Below, one piece after another: positions 1 through 11,673 of a stretch of 64,000 nucleotides of DNA. The stretch is taken from positions 313,001 through 377,000 of the forward strand of contig JAFEMH010001357.1 of NCBI GenBank assembly GCA_022495995.1, read 5' to 3'. The DNA comes from Adenophora triphylla var. japonica (lineage: Eukaryota > Streptophyta > Magnoliopsida > Asterales > Campanulaceae). A program made the translations under genes and the position numbers. Every line of letters starts with the position of its first letter. Positions within the stretch are counted from its first letter, which is position 1. The notes under the pieces are model-generated. The model had not been told where the DNA came from, searched no databases, and was given only the letters and a program-made list of their open reading frames with translations.

Positions 1-1373
1 ATGATGGTTTCATAGCTAAAGAAGTTATCCTTATGTCCCAAAAATCTGATTTGGTTACAGCAGGTAGTATTGTACGTTAGAAGTTGAGTGGGAATTGAAT
101 AAATCATAGTTAATTCATACGGACTCGAAATTGGATGGTTCAAGAGTCCAAATTGAGTATTTTTAGGTGATCTCTCAAATGGAATTGGTTTTATAAACTA
201 AATATGCAATGATCATTTCCAGATATTCTATTTTACCATGTGACTATATTGTTTATCCCCTTTGTGGATTATTTGGCAAGTGTTATGTGGCCCCCAAGTG
301 TGGAATATTTGACAAGTTGTTATGTTATCCCAATGTGTGGATATGTTTACCATGTAGTTGTGTGGTTATTCCATTTGTGAATTTATTTGTTATCATTCAT
401 ATTTGTTGATGATGCTATGCGTAGTGTATTACTTAAATGTTGCATTATGGCATTGATTGGCATGAGTATACATTACCATGTTGTTATATTACTATCCCGG
501 TTTGTGGATTTATCTCAAGTATCTATCATGTGCTTGAGCGTGTTTATGTTCGGGTGGGTATGATGGATGCCAATCAATTATGGATTTGTTCTATAAGTGA
601 TTGAAGGTACATCATATCGGTGACCCTTCCCAGCTCTGTGGCCACGGGGTGGGGCATGTAACTTGTATTGACCCAAAAAGCTTTACAGATCTGTTGCGAC
701 AGATGTAAGGAGGGACGAGATTATTTTTGGGATATTCTAATATAGGTATCCTTTCTTATATGGATGGTGCAGGGTATGAGTCCTATAAAGAGGTGAATGT
801 CTTTGGAGGCAATTCACCAAAGAGTGGAGTTTTACTCCCACGTTGTACGACTTATTGTTCAGACGGGAAAAGGTAAAATGAGGTAACGTAAGGTGTTTAC
901 CGCTTTCATAATGTGTTAAGTGTTACCATGCTACGTGTTGCATCTTGTATGGCATCTTCTTTGCATTCATAATAGCTCATTGAGATTTATTCTCACCCCT
1001 CTCCCTTTCTTGTTTTAGATTCCGAGACAGTGGACCGACCGAGTAAGAGCGGAAAGGAGTTAGAAGTGGTATTTTGGGAATTGTCGGGTTATGTTTAGAT
1101 TGGGTAAAAAGGGTTGGTTAGCATAATTCCTTTAAAAGGTTGTATTCATAAACTTTAAATTCCATATTATATTCGATACCTTTTGTAACTAAAACAGTTT
1201 ATTATTTTCTTGGTTGGTCAACTTTTCATTCAATGTGGAAGGAGTAGAATTATTTTGAAATGGTTGTGTTTATGTTGGAAGTTAAATCAAAGTTTTTAAA
1301 GTATTAGGAGTTTTGGGTTAGTTTGAGGACGCTCCGGCTCGGGACACGTGTAGGTTCCGGGTCGGGGTCCTCA
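1..1373 (+). mobile_element. 5' LTR, truncated by window start (Tekay/Del-like Ty3/gypsy)
   Basis: Bases 1-1373 match 8497-9868 almost base for base; by eye about 15-20 differences, so roughly 98-99% identity. The matching 3' LTR starts at 7176, so about 1.3 kb of this LTR lies outside the window. It ends in ...CCTCA, where the two copies diverge. The repeated 66-codon open frame at 209-409 and 8705-8905 is LTR sequence, not a gene. Confidence 0.9.
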
Positions 1374-4099
1374 CGGTTAATATCGAGCTCGGTTAGAGTT
1401 CTCGGGTAGAGTCTAGGCGAGTGAGAGTGTGCGATAAGCGACGTCGAGAGCTTAATGCAGAATTTGTTCAAAGACGAGAAAATGATATTGACCAACCAAG
1501 GAATCAAGGAAATGTGAGTTTTGGAAAGATAGATTTCCCCACCATCATTTGAGGTATTTTACCTGTCTCGGGAGTTAGGATTCATACTTTCATAAATCTT
1601 CGTTCATTCGTTCTCTTTGTGGCATTACATTTCATCTTTTATTTGCATAATTGGCCTAAGAGTTGCCTTATGTGTTGGAGGTTCTACTCCGATGGGGTCG
1701 TACCTCGAATCATCCTTAATTATCTTGGTAATTGTGATTAAGTGGGCATGTATTACCGGTGGATTTGGTCGAGTACCTATCCGTGAATCATTGTTATGTT
1801 AACCTTTCGAATTATTTGAATAGTTGTTGGTTTGAGGAGGGTGTCTCATGAAGCGAGTCTCCTTATCTACGTTTGATTACCTACGTGTGTAATTGAGTCG
1901 GGTAAATTATTAATTGATATTATGTCACATACGCGTAATTGTCTAAAGTATGGCCTAATTAAGAGAGATTTATGGTTGTGTACTTGTGTGAGTAATTTTG
2001 CGTTGGTGTCTCGTGGGGAGACTAGATATATGAAGACTAGTATTGAAAGTGATAGTCTAAGTGAGATTATATGAGTTATAAATTATCGCGAGTAAGAGAT
2101 CTTATGGAACTAATATATCTTTGCCTTAGGTGCTATAAGTATTCTACTAAGGAGAGATTGATTGAATTCTTGCTACTAAATTAAATAGGAAATCGAGATA
2201 TTTTTGTAAGTAATATCACCCTATAAGTTGACTAAGTGGTGTTTTTCAAGTGAGTTTCCAAAATTGGTTTTCATCGGGTATCATACCGGGGTATTGAAGG
2301 CCGAATGGAGATAAGTCACTATTTCGGTATTCGGATCCCTAGATAGAGTATACAAATTTGGATGATGGAATCGATGATTCAACTTAAGAAATTAATTGAT
2401 AAAGAAGATAACTAGCTTAGCGATTCTCGATAAGGATAAATTGTTCTTGTAATCGAAAAGATGATACTTGGTGGTTAATCAAAGGGTTATAGAGATCTTA
2501 AATAGGTAAGCTGTGAAGAATAAGTATTCGTTATCACTTGTTGATGATTTGTATGGACCGATTTTAGAAACTAGTAGGATACTCAATGGTTATTAGTTAA
2601 ATTTTTCGGAGTGTTACAATTACAGTGAAAATTTGCTTAAAGGATGTACTTAAGATAACATTTATATATAGTATGACCGTTTTGATTTGTGGATTGTGTA
2701 TTAGTGATGGAGCGGTAAATAGGGAAAATGCAAAGAAGTATAATAGATACAGTTATTGGTGACTTAAAGGATCAACTTCAGGAATTGGTGAAAAATGCAT
2801 ATGGGTTGTTTTGAGAGATGATTATCATTAGTTGAGGAAATAAAATGAGGATAAATCTTATTGGAAGACAGGATACTTTAGGATGATTATACCCTATGGA
2901 CCGACTTAGTTGCGTGACTCATATGAGAAATTAGTGTGATGTTTGGTAGGTATGGGCGTTATGTGAATTTTGAGTTGTTGATGGTTATCGAGAGGTAAGT
3001 TAGTTACAGTACTATTGAGGTGTAATCGCAATTTGAGGATGATTTACCTAGTTTATAATCTTAATGATTGTTTTAGTGTTATTTATCGGGATAGTATTAG
3101 TATTGCAAGATTTTGTTTTCTTATAAAGGATTTAACTAAGTATAAATATTATGAGTGGTGGCTATACTATAAATAGAGGTCGAACAAGAAAATCATGTTA
3201 AAAAAAAAAAAAAAAATTTGTTTTAAATGTGTTTTAGAACTTGGGATTTTATATCGGACATCTGTGTGAGTATTTGTGCCCTTCGGGGATAGTATGATTT
3301 AATAAGGTCAGTAAATCGTTTTTGTGTAAATTAAAATCATGAAGTAATTTGACTATCTACCGCTGGTATGGGACGGTTGTAGATAATTAAATCACTCGAG
3401 TTATTTTTGTTAGCTTATCAATCCTTTGAAATTTCTGAGTGGTTTAGTTAATTAAAACTGGTATGGGCCGGTTTTAAAGAAGTAAACCATTCGGGTCTCT
3501 TTGAATCTCTTCTTATGTTATCATTTGAAATTCTGAAAAATGTTGTAAATTTTCGAAAGACATGTTACTTTAAAGTTATAGTTCGTACAGAAGCAAGTAA
3601 AAAGGGCAATCTAGTTTCCCTATAATGATTAACTGTATTCAAGTGTTGGTCCAAGAAATGATTTGATAAATGTGGGGTTATTATTGTGTCGGTCACAATA
3701 GACTCGGTTTTGTTTTGGAGTTGGATCGGCTCCGTTGAGGGCGGCCAACCATCTGATTTGAATATTGATCTGTCTCTAGACACGAAAATAAGTGGAACAT
3801 TGAATTGTGTTATATAGTCGACCGAGTGTCCGTTTATAGAAATCATGATCTTATTAGCATGTTCATATTTATTATTTCATGGGCAGTTATTTAATGTTTA
3901 TATCATGAGATATTTATTGATAAAGTCCTCATATATGTTAGGAGATAGTTTGGTTGTATAAACCCCATAGTATTAGAGGGATTGGATAGACATCATTGGG
4001 TAGATCCCTCTTTTGAAATGTAGGAATGCTATTGAGTTTAACTTTGTGAAAAATTGTGGAATCATTAATTATTATTGAGGATATGCTACGGGCATGAAC

Positions 4100-4345
4100 A
4101 ATGGATGTTAGTAGTCGATAGTACGTATGGTTACCAGTGGTTGAGTGAGTATAATGGTAGTTATCATGCTAACATTAAGATAAAGCCGTATGAGGCGTTG
4201 TTAGGGAAGAAAATATCGATCTCTAATTTGTTGGGTTGAGATTAGAGAAGCAAGGCCTAAGGTAGATTGGCGCCAAAGTTTTGTTAATCCATTTGAAGTT
4301 TTAGAAAGGGTTGGTGATTTTGCTTATAGACTGACTTGGAGCAGC
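4100..4345 (+). pseudogene. Remnant of gypsy integrase / pol C-terminus
   Basis: Around 4152-4215 the reading N-G-S-Y-H-A-N-I-K-I-K-P-Y-E-A-L-L-G-K resembles the conserved gypsy integrase stretch NxSYHxSI..xPYEALYG. About 70 bases further, F-E-V-L-E-R-V-G-D-F-A-Y-R-L resembles the segment before the chromodomain. The two pieces are separated by stops and frame changes. The CACTA element is inserted about 40 bases downstream, so the pol tail continues after 6834. It is not translatable. Confidence 0.75.
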
Positions 4346-4559
4346 TTATAGAGTAATTGAAGTTTTAAATGTAATATCGTAATGTCACTACAAAAAAAGT
4401 CATTATTAGGGACTGAATTTTTTGGGTCGGGAGAACTCTCTAGTCCCTATTATCCCTTTAACAAGTCAGCTGTACGCGAATGAAATTAATGGGACGGCCA
4501 AATTGGGTCTTTAACATTAGCAAATAAATGAAATTAAAAAAAATAAAAATAAAAAGGAA

Positions 4560-6130
4560 ACCTCCCAAAACCCTCTGCTCTTCGCCCACTACGCCTCTCC
4601 CGCACCATCCCTCTCTAATCTCACGCCAACTTCCACCGCCGTTCTCTGCGATCGTCGTCGTCAAGGTTTCTGCAATCGTCATCAAGGTATCCCTCTATTG
4701 TTCTGCAATCGTCGTCAGTTTCCCTCTATTGTTCGATTAGCCGTATGTAAACCGTAATAATCCCCTCTATTGTTCGATTCTTCTTGTTCATTAGCCGTTC
4801 TCTGCAATCGTCAAGGTTTCCCTCGCCGCTCTCTAATCGATTTCAGCCGCCGTTCTCTGCAATCGTCAAGGTACTTTCTCTCTCTACTTATTTGTAATGA
4901 ATTTTTTGTTAATAGCGGTTAGATTGTTTCATTTGGCATATTTTAGGGTTTTTCTCGCTGGACTCTTGTTTTATTTTTCTTTCCGGGTTTGTTATTTACC
5001 GAAACTGGTGCTAGACTGCTGGTTCAATGCTTGTGATAGTTTTGTAGGGAGTTTAATGATACAAAGATTGGAACTTTACTAGTTTGACACTCAGTGGTAG
5101 CGTTATTACTTTGGTACCTCGTGTTTTGATATTGTACTGTTTGGGATATTACTTTGGAACATACTTGTAAAGTGTAAAGCCAATAAATCAGTTGTAACCT
5201 TCTCAACATGGGATATGCTCTTAGTAGATTGGAGATTGATTCGGAAAGTCTAGAGGCTGACAATTCCAAAGAAGGAATTGACAATGGCTGTGGGCCCAAC
5301 AAAGAGTTGGACCATGAACTTGCTCACCTCACAAAGATTCGATCAGAGCCCGATGAGAATTTATGTCGGGTAACACCTGGGAAGTGCGAGTTTCCTGTTT
5401 CCACGGTTAAGTTATTAGCTGGCCGAAAAGGGAATTGTACGGGTAAAGGCAGAGGGAGGTTCTCCTTGTCTGATTGTTGTCATCTTTTGAATAAATATTT
5501 GCCTGGTAACAGTCCTCAGGTTGTTGATCAGTTGACCACCCGGGCTTATGTCTCACATTTTTCTGCTGATGGTTCACCTTTTATTGCTGCTTTTCAGGTA
5601 CGTAGTGTTTTTCTCTGTCAAGTCATTGAGTTTTAAAGTCACTGGAAATGTAGTAGTTTAATGCTCTCATGGGTTATTAAGTTCTTGGTTTTGCTAGCAA
5701 GTGTCATATCAATGTTTCCTTTAATGGTTCCATTGACCAAAATAGCACACCCAACAAATTGGTACTGGTTTTAGTTTGCACTAAAAGAAACCTTAATGAG
5801 TGTGACAGGGGATTCTTTAATAATGTGATGTTATGAGGCTTTCCTTCCTGGAAATAAAGCATGTTAGCTTGACCATGTATATGCTGGTTCTGATGGCATG
5901 AAGCTTTCTTCGCCTAGGATTTCATCAACAGTCTTTAGTTTATAAAGTTTCACAATCAGTAGAGTTGCTGTGATATTGATGAAATACATAACTTTTGTTT
6001 TCTAAATCAGGGAAGCTATATTAGAATTTACAATGTAGAGAAAGGGTGGAAGGTTCAGAAGAACATTCTTGCCAAAAGCTTGCGCTGGACAGTTACCGAT
6101 ACATCTCTTTCACCAGACCAACGTTATCTG
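4560..6130 (+). pseudogene. LEC14B: Captured 5' end of a LEC14B-type WD40 gene inside the CACTA element
   Basis: Two coding exons fit LEC14B (a DCAF-type WD40 protein): 5208-5597 (130 codons, starting MGYALSRLEI, with the family-like PVSTVKLLAGR, SDCCHLLNKYLP and RAYVSHFSADGSPFIAAFQ) and 6011-6130 (40 codons, GSYIRIYNVEKGW ... SLSPDQRYL). The intron has a GT donor and AG acceptor, and the join is phase 0 and open. The second exon ends at an intact donor (GTAAGT), but the WD40 repeats that should follow are absent. A GC-rich stretch at about 4560-4870 followed by GTAC looks like the captured 5' UTR exon and donor, with an acceptor AG at 5191 before the ATG. Family members run to about 470 residues, so only the N-terminal third is present. 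It is a transduplicate; expression is unknown. Confidence 0.85.
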
Positions 6131-6439
6131 GTAAGTTTTATTTGCCTTAGTTAATAGTATAAAGCTTTTATTTGAGATTGTTGTCCTTTTGATCTTGACA
6201 GACAGACAATAGTACCAAATTAGGTTGAGTTTTTCTTAATGAAATTGTTGTCTTTTGATCTATAATAGCAATTTTATTGCAAAGTGTGTTTGAATTTTGA
6301 TTTTTAGGTTTGGTTTTATTATATAATTACAATTCATTTAGTATATATAAAAGAATGAACATTCAATTCATTTTGAGACGAATGGAGTAGTTCATATTGA
6401 TGATTAAGATTTATATTTTGGGATACAAGCTTGTTTGGA

Positions 6440-6831
6440 TTGTTGAAAGCCGACCTTAAATTTTTCCCTCCAAAATTATATTTTGGCGCAAAACTATATT
6501 AGGGTCGGCGACGCATGTCCCTAATAATTTTCCGGAAAAAAAATAAATTGGCGCTAAATTAATATTAGGGTCGGCAAATCCGACCCTATTAACTCGTCCC
6601 AAAAAAAAATTGGCTCCAAAATATTCCCGCTAAATTAATTTTTAGGACCAAGGCATGCCGTCTTTAATACCTTTTTAGGGACGGTGACGGGGGTCCCAAA
6701 GTTTTAGAGTCGCCTGTTATTCCGGACCCCAAAGTCCCGTCCCTAAGGCCGACCTAAAAACTTTTAGGGACGGCAATTTGGCCTTTTGGGACGGTGACGG
6801 GCCGACCCTAAAGAGTATGTTTCTTGTAGTG
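6440..6831. repeat. CACTA subterminal repeat block
   Basis: Short motifs of the type TTAGGGTCGGC and GGGACGGTGACGG recur in both orientations up to the right terminus, and a shorter set lies after 4386 (GGGACT, GGTCGGG). Such arrays bind the transposase in CACTA elements. This stretch replaces the missing 3' part of the captured gene. Confidence 0.75.
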
Positions 6832-7175
6832 TGTATTGGGTAACATAAGGTGTAACACTTTTCATTTAATATACTTTCTTTGAGGTCGTGAAAATTCGGG
6901 TTAGCGATAATGGTATGGTATTCTCGGAGTATCAAGTTGTTATATCACATTATTAATGGAATTAGAATCTTGGAAAGAATCATAGCATTGATGAGACTAA
7001 TTGGGAATTGAAGTCTTAGAGTATTTAAGTTGTGAAAATGTATAGTAGAATCATGCCATTGAGAAGTCTAATTGAAAATATTGAGTTAGAATGTGTGAAA
7101 GGTAGCCTTCGCTATTTGATCATTAGGGTAAGCGACAGTCAAATTCGGGACGAATTTTCCTTAAGGGGGAGTGAG

Positions 7176-9868
7176 TGTAACGACCCCAACCCTAGGCACA
7201 AATTTTGATTATTATATTATATGCTTTTAATATTTATGTTAGCTTTATGTGTTCAATCATGTCTTTAAATTCTTAAATTAAGATAAATTGGGTGAGTAGT
7301 AAGATTAGAATCTTTTGAGAATTTATTGGATATTAAATAAAGAAATTTGGGGAAATAATAAAAATGGAAAAATGATAAATAGTACAAGAAGGTAAATGGG
7401 TAGGATGAATTATTTGAGTAAAGGTTAGTTTTAAATTTAAAAAGGGAAGCCTTAGTTTAATTTTTGTGGGAGGGGGGCCAAATTGTCATACTTCCTCCTA
7501 AAGCCAAGTGTCCCTCCTCTTGCTCCCTCCTTGGCCGGTCCCCCCCCCCCCTCTCCATTATCCTCCTTACATTCCTTCCTTCTCCTTCATTCTTCCTTCT
7601 TCATCCTAGAGAAAGTTAGAGAACCTCCATTGAAGCCCTCCTCCCAAGCTTGAATCCAAGGCATTCTTCCACCATTTTCAAGTCTAAGGATAGTTTTGAA
7701 GTTGGATCATCTTGGGAAATTCATCTAGCTAGAAAGATCAACCTCCCATTGCAAATCCCAAAGTGAGTTATTATGACTTCCTTTCTTTGTATGCTCATCA
7801 ATGATTTGATGTTGTGATTGTTATTGTAATGGTTGTTAATGCTTTAGAAACATTCTTGAAGGTTGAAGAATTGATGTATGAAATGGGTGGAGTTAAATTA
7901 GGAGATTTAGCTTGAAATGAGATAATGAAATGGTTGGGAACTTTAAAGAGTTGAGTGCTTGGTTAATGATATAGAAAGAGGTTAATGTTCTTGGAAGATG
8001 ATCTAGGATGTAATAAATGGATGGAATTTGAAATTGTTGAAGTTAGGGTTCAATGAAGATGAGTTAAAAGGGTTGAAATGGGTAGAAATAGTAGTGATAA
8101 ATAATCTAGGGTTACTTGGTTTTGGAGTTTACATGTTTGTTTGGGATTTGGTGAAATGAAGGTGTTCTTGGGTGTTCTTGAATAATCAATGGTAGAGGGA
8201 AGGAAGAACTATGGTTAAAGGGGTTAAAAACCTAAGTTTGGGCTGGCAGGAGGCTTGGGCGGTCGCCCGAGGGGCCGAGCGGCCGCCCATGCCGGCGTAA
8301 ACTCTCATTTCCTTGAAAACCCTCTTGGGCGGTCGCCCAAGAGGTTTGGGCGGTCGCCCAAGACCCCAGAAATCCTAACTTCAATCGAACTGCACTGCGT
8401 TTAGCAATCTTGTGATGGTCATAACTTAATCATATTAAATCGGAATTGGATGGTTCTTGGGTCTAAATTGGGTGTTTTTCTGAGTACTTTCTGAATATGA
8501 TGGTTTCATAGCTAAAGAAGTTATCCTTATGTCCCAAAAATCTGATTTGGTTACAGCAGGTAGTATTGTACGTTAGAAGTTGAGTGGGAATTGAATAAAT
8601 CATAGTTAATTCATACGGACTCGAAATTGGATGGTTCAAGAGTCCAAATTGAGTATTTTTAGGTGATCTCTCAAATGGAATTGGTTTTATAAACTAAATA
8701 TGCAATGATCATTTCCAGATATTCTATTTTACCATGTGACTATATTGTTTATCCCCTTTGTGGATTATTTGGCAAGTGTTATGTGGCCCCCAAGTGTGGA
8801 ATATTTGACAAGTTGTTATGTTATCCCAATGTGTGGATATGTTTACCATGTAGTTGTGTGGTTATTCCATTTGTGAATTTATTTGTTATCATTCATATTT
8901 GTTGATGATGCTATGCATAGTGTATTACTTAAATGTTGCATTATGGCATTGATTGGCATGAGTATACATTACCATGTTGTTATATTACTATCCCGGTTTG
9001 TGGATTTATCTCAAGTATCTATCATGTGCTTGAGCGTGTTTATGTTCGGGTGGGTATGATGGATGCCAATCAATTATGGATTTGTTCTATAAGTGATTGA
9101 AGGTACATCATATCGGTGACCCTTCCCCACTCTGTGGCCACGGGGTGGGGCATGGGCTTGTATTGACCCAAAAAGCTTTACAGATCTGTTGCGATAGTTG
9201 TAAGGAGGGACGATATTATTTTTGGGATATTCTAATATAGGTATCCTTTCTTATATGGATGGTCAGGGTATGAGTCCTATAAGAGGTGAATGTCTTTGGA
9301 GGCAATTCACCCAAAGAGTGGAGTTTTACTCCCACGTTGTACGACTTATTGTTCAGACGGGAAAAGGTAAAATGAGGTAACGTACGGGGTTTACCGCTTT
9401 CATAATGTGTTAAGTGTTACCATGCTACGTGTTGCATCTTGTATGGCATCTTCTTTGCATTCATAATAGCTCATTGAGATTTATTCTCACCCCTCTCCCT
9501 TTACTGTTTTAGATTCCGAGACAGGTGGACCGACCGAGTAAGAGCGGAAAGGAGTTAGAAGTGGTATTTTGGGAATTGTCGGGTTATGTTTAGATTGGGT
9601 AAAAAGGGTTGGTTAGCATAATTCCTTTAAAAGGTTGTATTCATAAACTTTAAATTCCATATTATATTCGATACCTTTTGTAACTAAAACAGTTTATTAT
9701 TTTCTTGGTTGGTCAACTTTTCATTCAATGTGGAAGGAGTAGAATTATTTTGAAATGGTTGTGTTTATGTTGGAAGTTAAATCAAAGTTTTTAAAGTATT
9801 AGGAGTTTTGGGTTAGTTTGAGGACGCTCCAGCTCGGGACACGTGTAGGTTCCGGGTCGGGGTCCTCA
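7176..9868 (+). mobile_element. 3' LTR of the Tekay/Del-like Ty3/gypsy element (2.69 kb)
   Basis: It starts TGTAACGACCCC directly after a polypurine stretch (AAGGGGGAGTGAG) and ends CCTCA, where homology with the first copy stops. Its second half duplicates 1-1373. The first half (7176-8496) has no partner in the window, as expected from the truncated 5' LTR. Target duplication cannot be checked because the left end is outside the window. Confidence 0.88.
8240..8375. repeat. GC-rich palindrome cluster within the LTR
   Basis: The palindrome-like motif GGGCGGTCGCCC occurs three times (once as GGGCGGTCGCCCGAGG, then two close copies), together with GAGCGGCCGCCC, in otherwise AT-rich LTR. Similar GC-palindrome clusters are known from LTRs of plant gypsy elements; their role is not settled. 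Confidence 0.7.
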
Positions 9869-9915
9869 CACAACGCTTATCTCTCCTAGTCAACGGGTCC
9901 CGCATGGGTCCCGCG

Positions 9916-10661
9916 TAGAGCCGTCAAGTTGGGACGGTCCCGTCGGGACGTCCCGTCCCGCCATACAAATGGGACGGGATGGGACGAAATATTTTAGTCC
10001 CGTCCCGTTTTCGTCCCGTCCCGTATCGTCCAGTTCCCGTCGCGGGACAACTTATTTTTATCCCGTCCCGTCCCGTTTTCCCGTATTGACCCGTACAAGT
10101 ATTAGGTCTCACTTGTGAAGATCTGTAATTGGTCTTGCTCAGAACATCTTCCTTCTTTAACAAAAAATATTGTTATCATATCGACAAACTCCGCAATGGC
10201 ATAATCTTGGAATCGAACAATCCAAATATCCTCGTTTGAACAGAGCTGTTATCAAGACATGCTTTCATTATTGCCACTTAATGTTCATGATACACATTAA
10301 ACTGTTAATGTCATGTTGAATGTCCATTATTAACATAGCTACTCACGTAATTCACCGGCCTACGGATGTGTTGCGGTCACTTCTTAATCGCGACTTCACA
10401 ATCTCAACTGTCAAAGAGAGCTCCTGTGCGTAGAATAAACTTGTTCATTTTCTTCTTAGGGAGAAAGATAAACTTAATTGATGACGAAGTATTTTCGTCC
10501 CGTTTGGGTCCCGCGGGATCCCGCGTCCCGCAAATGGGACGGAATGGGACGGAGTATTTTCGTCCCGTCCCGTTTTGTCCCGTCCCGTTTCGTCCCGTTC
10601 CCGTCGTGGGACAACGTAATTTCGTCCCGTCCCGTCCCGTATTCCCGTATTGACGGCTCTA
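9916..10661. mobile_element. hAT-like element packed with GGGACGGG repeats
   Basis: Terminal inverted repeats TAGAGCCGTCAA (9916) and TTGACGGCTCTA (10650-10661) are flanked by the 8-bp direct repeat GTCCCGCG (9908-9915 and 10662-10669), the size expected for hAT. Both subterminal regions consist of reiterated GGGAC/GTCCC motifs in opposite orientations, leaving a unique core of about 400 bp (10090-10490). The open frames across the arms are by-products of the repeat. Caution: the flank is itself CCCGCG-rich, so the target duplication could partly reflect the repeat. Confidence 0.7.
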
Positions 10662-10814
10662 GTCCCGCGGGATCCCGCGTCCCGCAAATGGGACGGGATG
10701 GGACGGAGTATTTTAGTCCCGTCCCGTTTTGTCCCGTCCCGTCTCGTCCCGTTTCCGTCGTGGGACAACATAATTTCGTCCCGTCCCGTCCCGTATTCCC
10801 GTATGACGGCTCTA
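10662..10814. repeat. Second copy of the right arm of the GGGACGGG element
   Basis: This stretch repeats 10502-10661 (GTCCCGCGGGATCCCGCG ... GACGGCTCTA) and ends in the same TIR at 10805-10814. No matching left TIR is visible, so it is either a partial older copy into which the element inserted, or a tandem duplication of the right end. Confidence 0.7.
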
Positions 10815-11514
10815 CTTACAATAATTATCTACTTACTATTTTCTACTTCACTTTCTCTCTCTTATTTCACTTTTTACACTCATAATATTTACTACACTAT
10901 ACATTATCCTGAATATCGTGCAAGATCAATTTTGTACTTTTTTCAAATGGGTCAAAATAAGTATTTTAAAAAATTTACATGTGTGTGAATAACAACTTTC
11001 TTAGATTAAGGGTTTATTCTTCTAGTTCTAGGGCTCTCACCCAAATTCTAAATTGGACAAATTTTGACACAGACCCTATATTGTTCAAATTAAAAGTCAA
11101 ACCCTAACTTTGGACCGTGTATTTTGCCATTTTTCCAAAGAATTTCTTTAGCACTTGCGGTTTTATTGGACTTTATCCTTTAATGCTATGTGTTTAATAA
11201 TTACAAATAAATATAATTGGTTACAAATTGATGATTAAGAATTATTAAATAATGCAAATTAAAAAATAAGGCCATAAATAAACAAGGTAATTACATATTT
11301 ATAATTGATATTATTATTCTAATAAAAAAATATTATCATTAAATATTTAATGTAATTATTTCTTTGTGACGAAACAATATATTTGGTACACATCAATATA
11401 TTTATAACAAAAAAACTATTTTATTTTTCTTTTCTTTGGGTGCTTTTCATCTATTCTTTAAATTTTTAAAATAATACATATTTATTTACTATCTTGTTAT
11501 TATTAAATATATAA
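10815..11514. other. AT-rich intergenic stretch, probably degenerate repeat
   Basis: No gene. At 10830-10900 there is CTCTCTTATTTCAC-like sequence as found inside the Stowaway MITEs of this window. A motif near 11007 (GGGTTTATTCTTCTAG) reappears inverted near 12010, which suggests a decayed element of about 1 kb; no clean target duplication was found. Confidence 0.4.
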
Positions 11515-11664
11515 GAGTAACTCTTGTGAAAAATTAATTTTTTTTTAAATGTTATAAAAACTAGTTTTCAGAACAGTTCATCACTTTTATTAGTTAGACT
11601 TAATGCTTTAAAATTAATTTTTTTCTTATGTTACGAAAAAACTAGTTTTTTTCAAGATTTTGGC
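11515..11664. mobile_element. 150-bp Mutator-type MITE
   Basis: The element is flanked by the 9-bp direct repeat AATATATAA (11506-11514 and 11665-11673). It starts GAGTAACTCTTGTG and ends CAAGATTTTGGC. A second copy in inverse orientation lies at 41106-41256, also with a 9-bp duplication. It shares terminal motifs with the Pack-MULE at 51862. Confidence 0.8.
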
Positions 11665-11673
11665 AATATATAA

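Larger units (their letters stand above)
4386..6831. mobile_element. Non-autonomous CACTA (En/Spm) transposon carrying a gene fragment
   Basis: The element begins CACTACAAAAAAAG at 4386 and ends CTTGTAGTG at 6831, the inverted CACTA terminus. It is flanked on both sides by the trinucleotide TGT (4383-4385 and 6832-6834), the 3-bp target duplication expected of this superfamily. Subterminal repeats around GGGTCGG/GGGACGG lie near both ends. No transposase frame is present. The centre is the captured 5' part of a LEC14B-type gene. The target was the decayed gypsy element. Confidence 0.92.
1374..7175 (+). mobile_element. Internal region of the Ty3/gypsy element, decayed and short
   Basis: Without the inserted CACTA transposon the internal region is only about 3.4 kb, against the 5-6 kb of an autonomous element, and it has no long open frame. 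Gypsy ancestry shows in integrase and C-terminal remnants (about 4100-4345) and in the tail CGGGACGAATTTT...AAGGGGGAG at 7147-7171, which resembles the Del/Tekay pol end plus polypurine tract. A clear initiator-Met primer binding site is not visible after 1373. Most of 1400-4000 is AT-rich and unrecognisable. This fits a non-autonomous element mobilised in trans. Confidence 0.75.

Noticed and set aside
209..409. 66-codon open frame, identical at 8705-8905
   Set aside because: Both lie inside the gypsy LTRs; the identity comes from the LTR duplication and the predicted peptide has no recognisable features.
10366..10988. Overlapping open frames with repeated RPVPSRPV-like peptides
   Set aside because: They arise from GTCCC repeats of the hAT-like element and are open in several frames at once.
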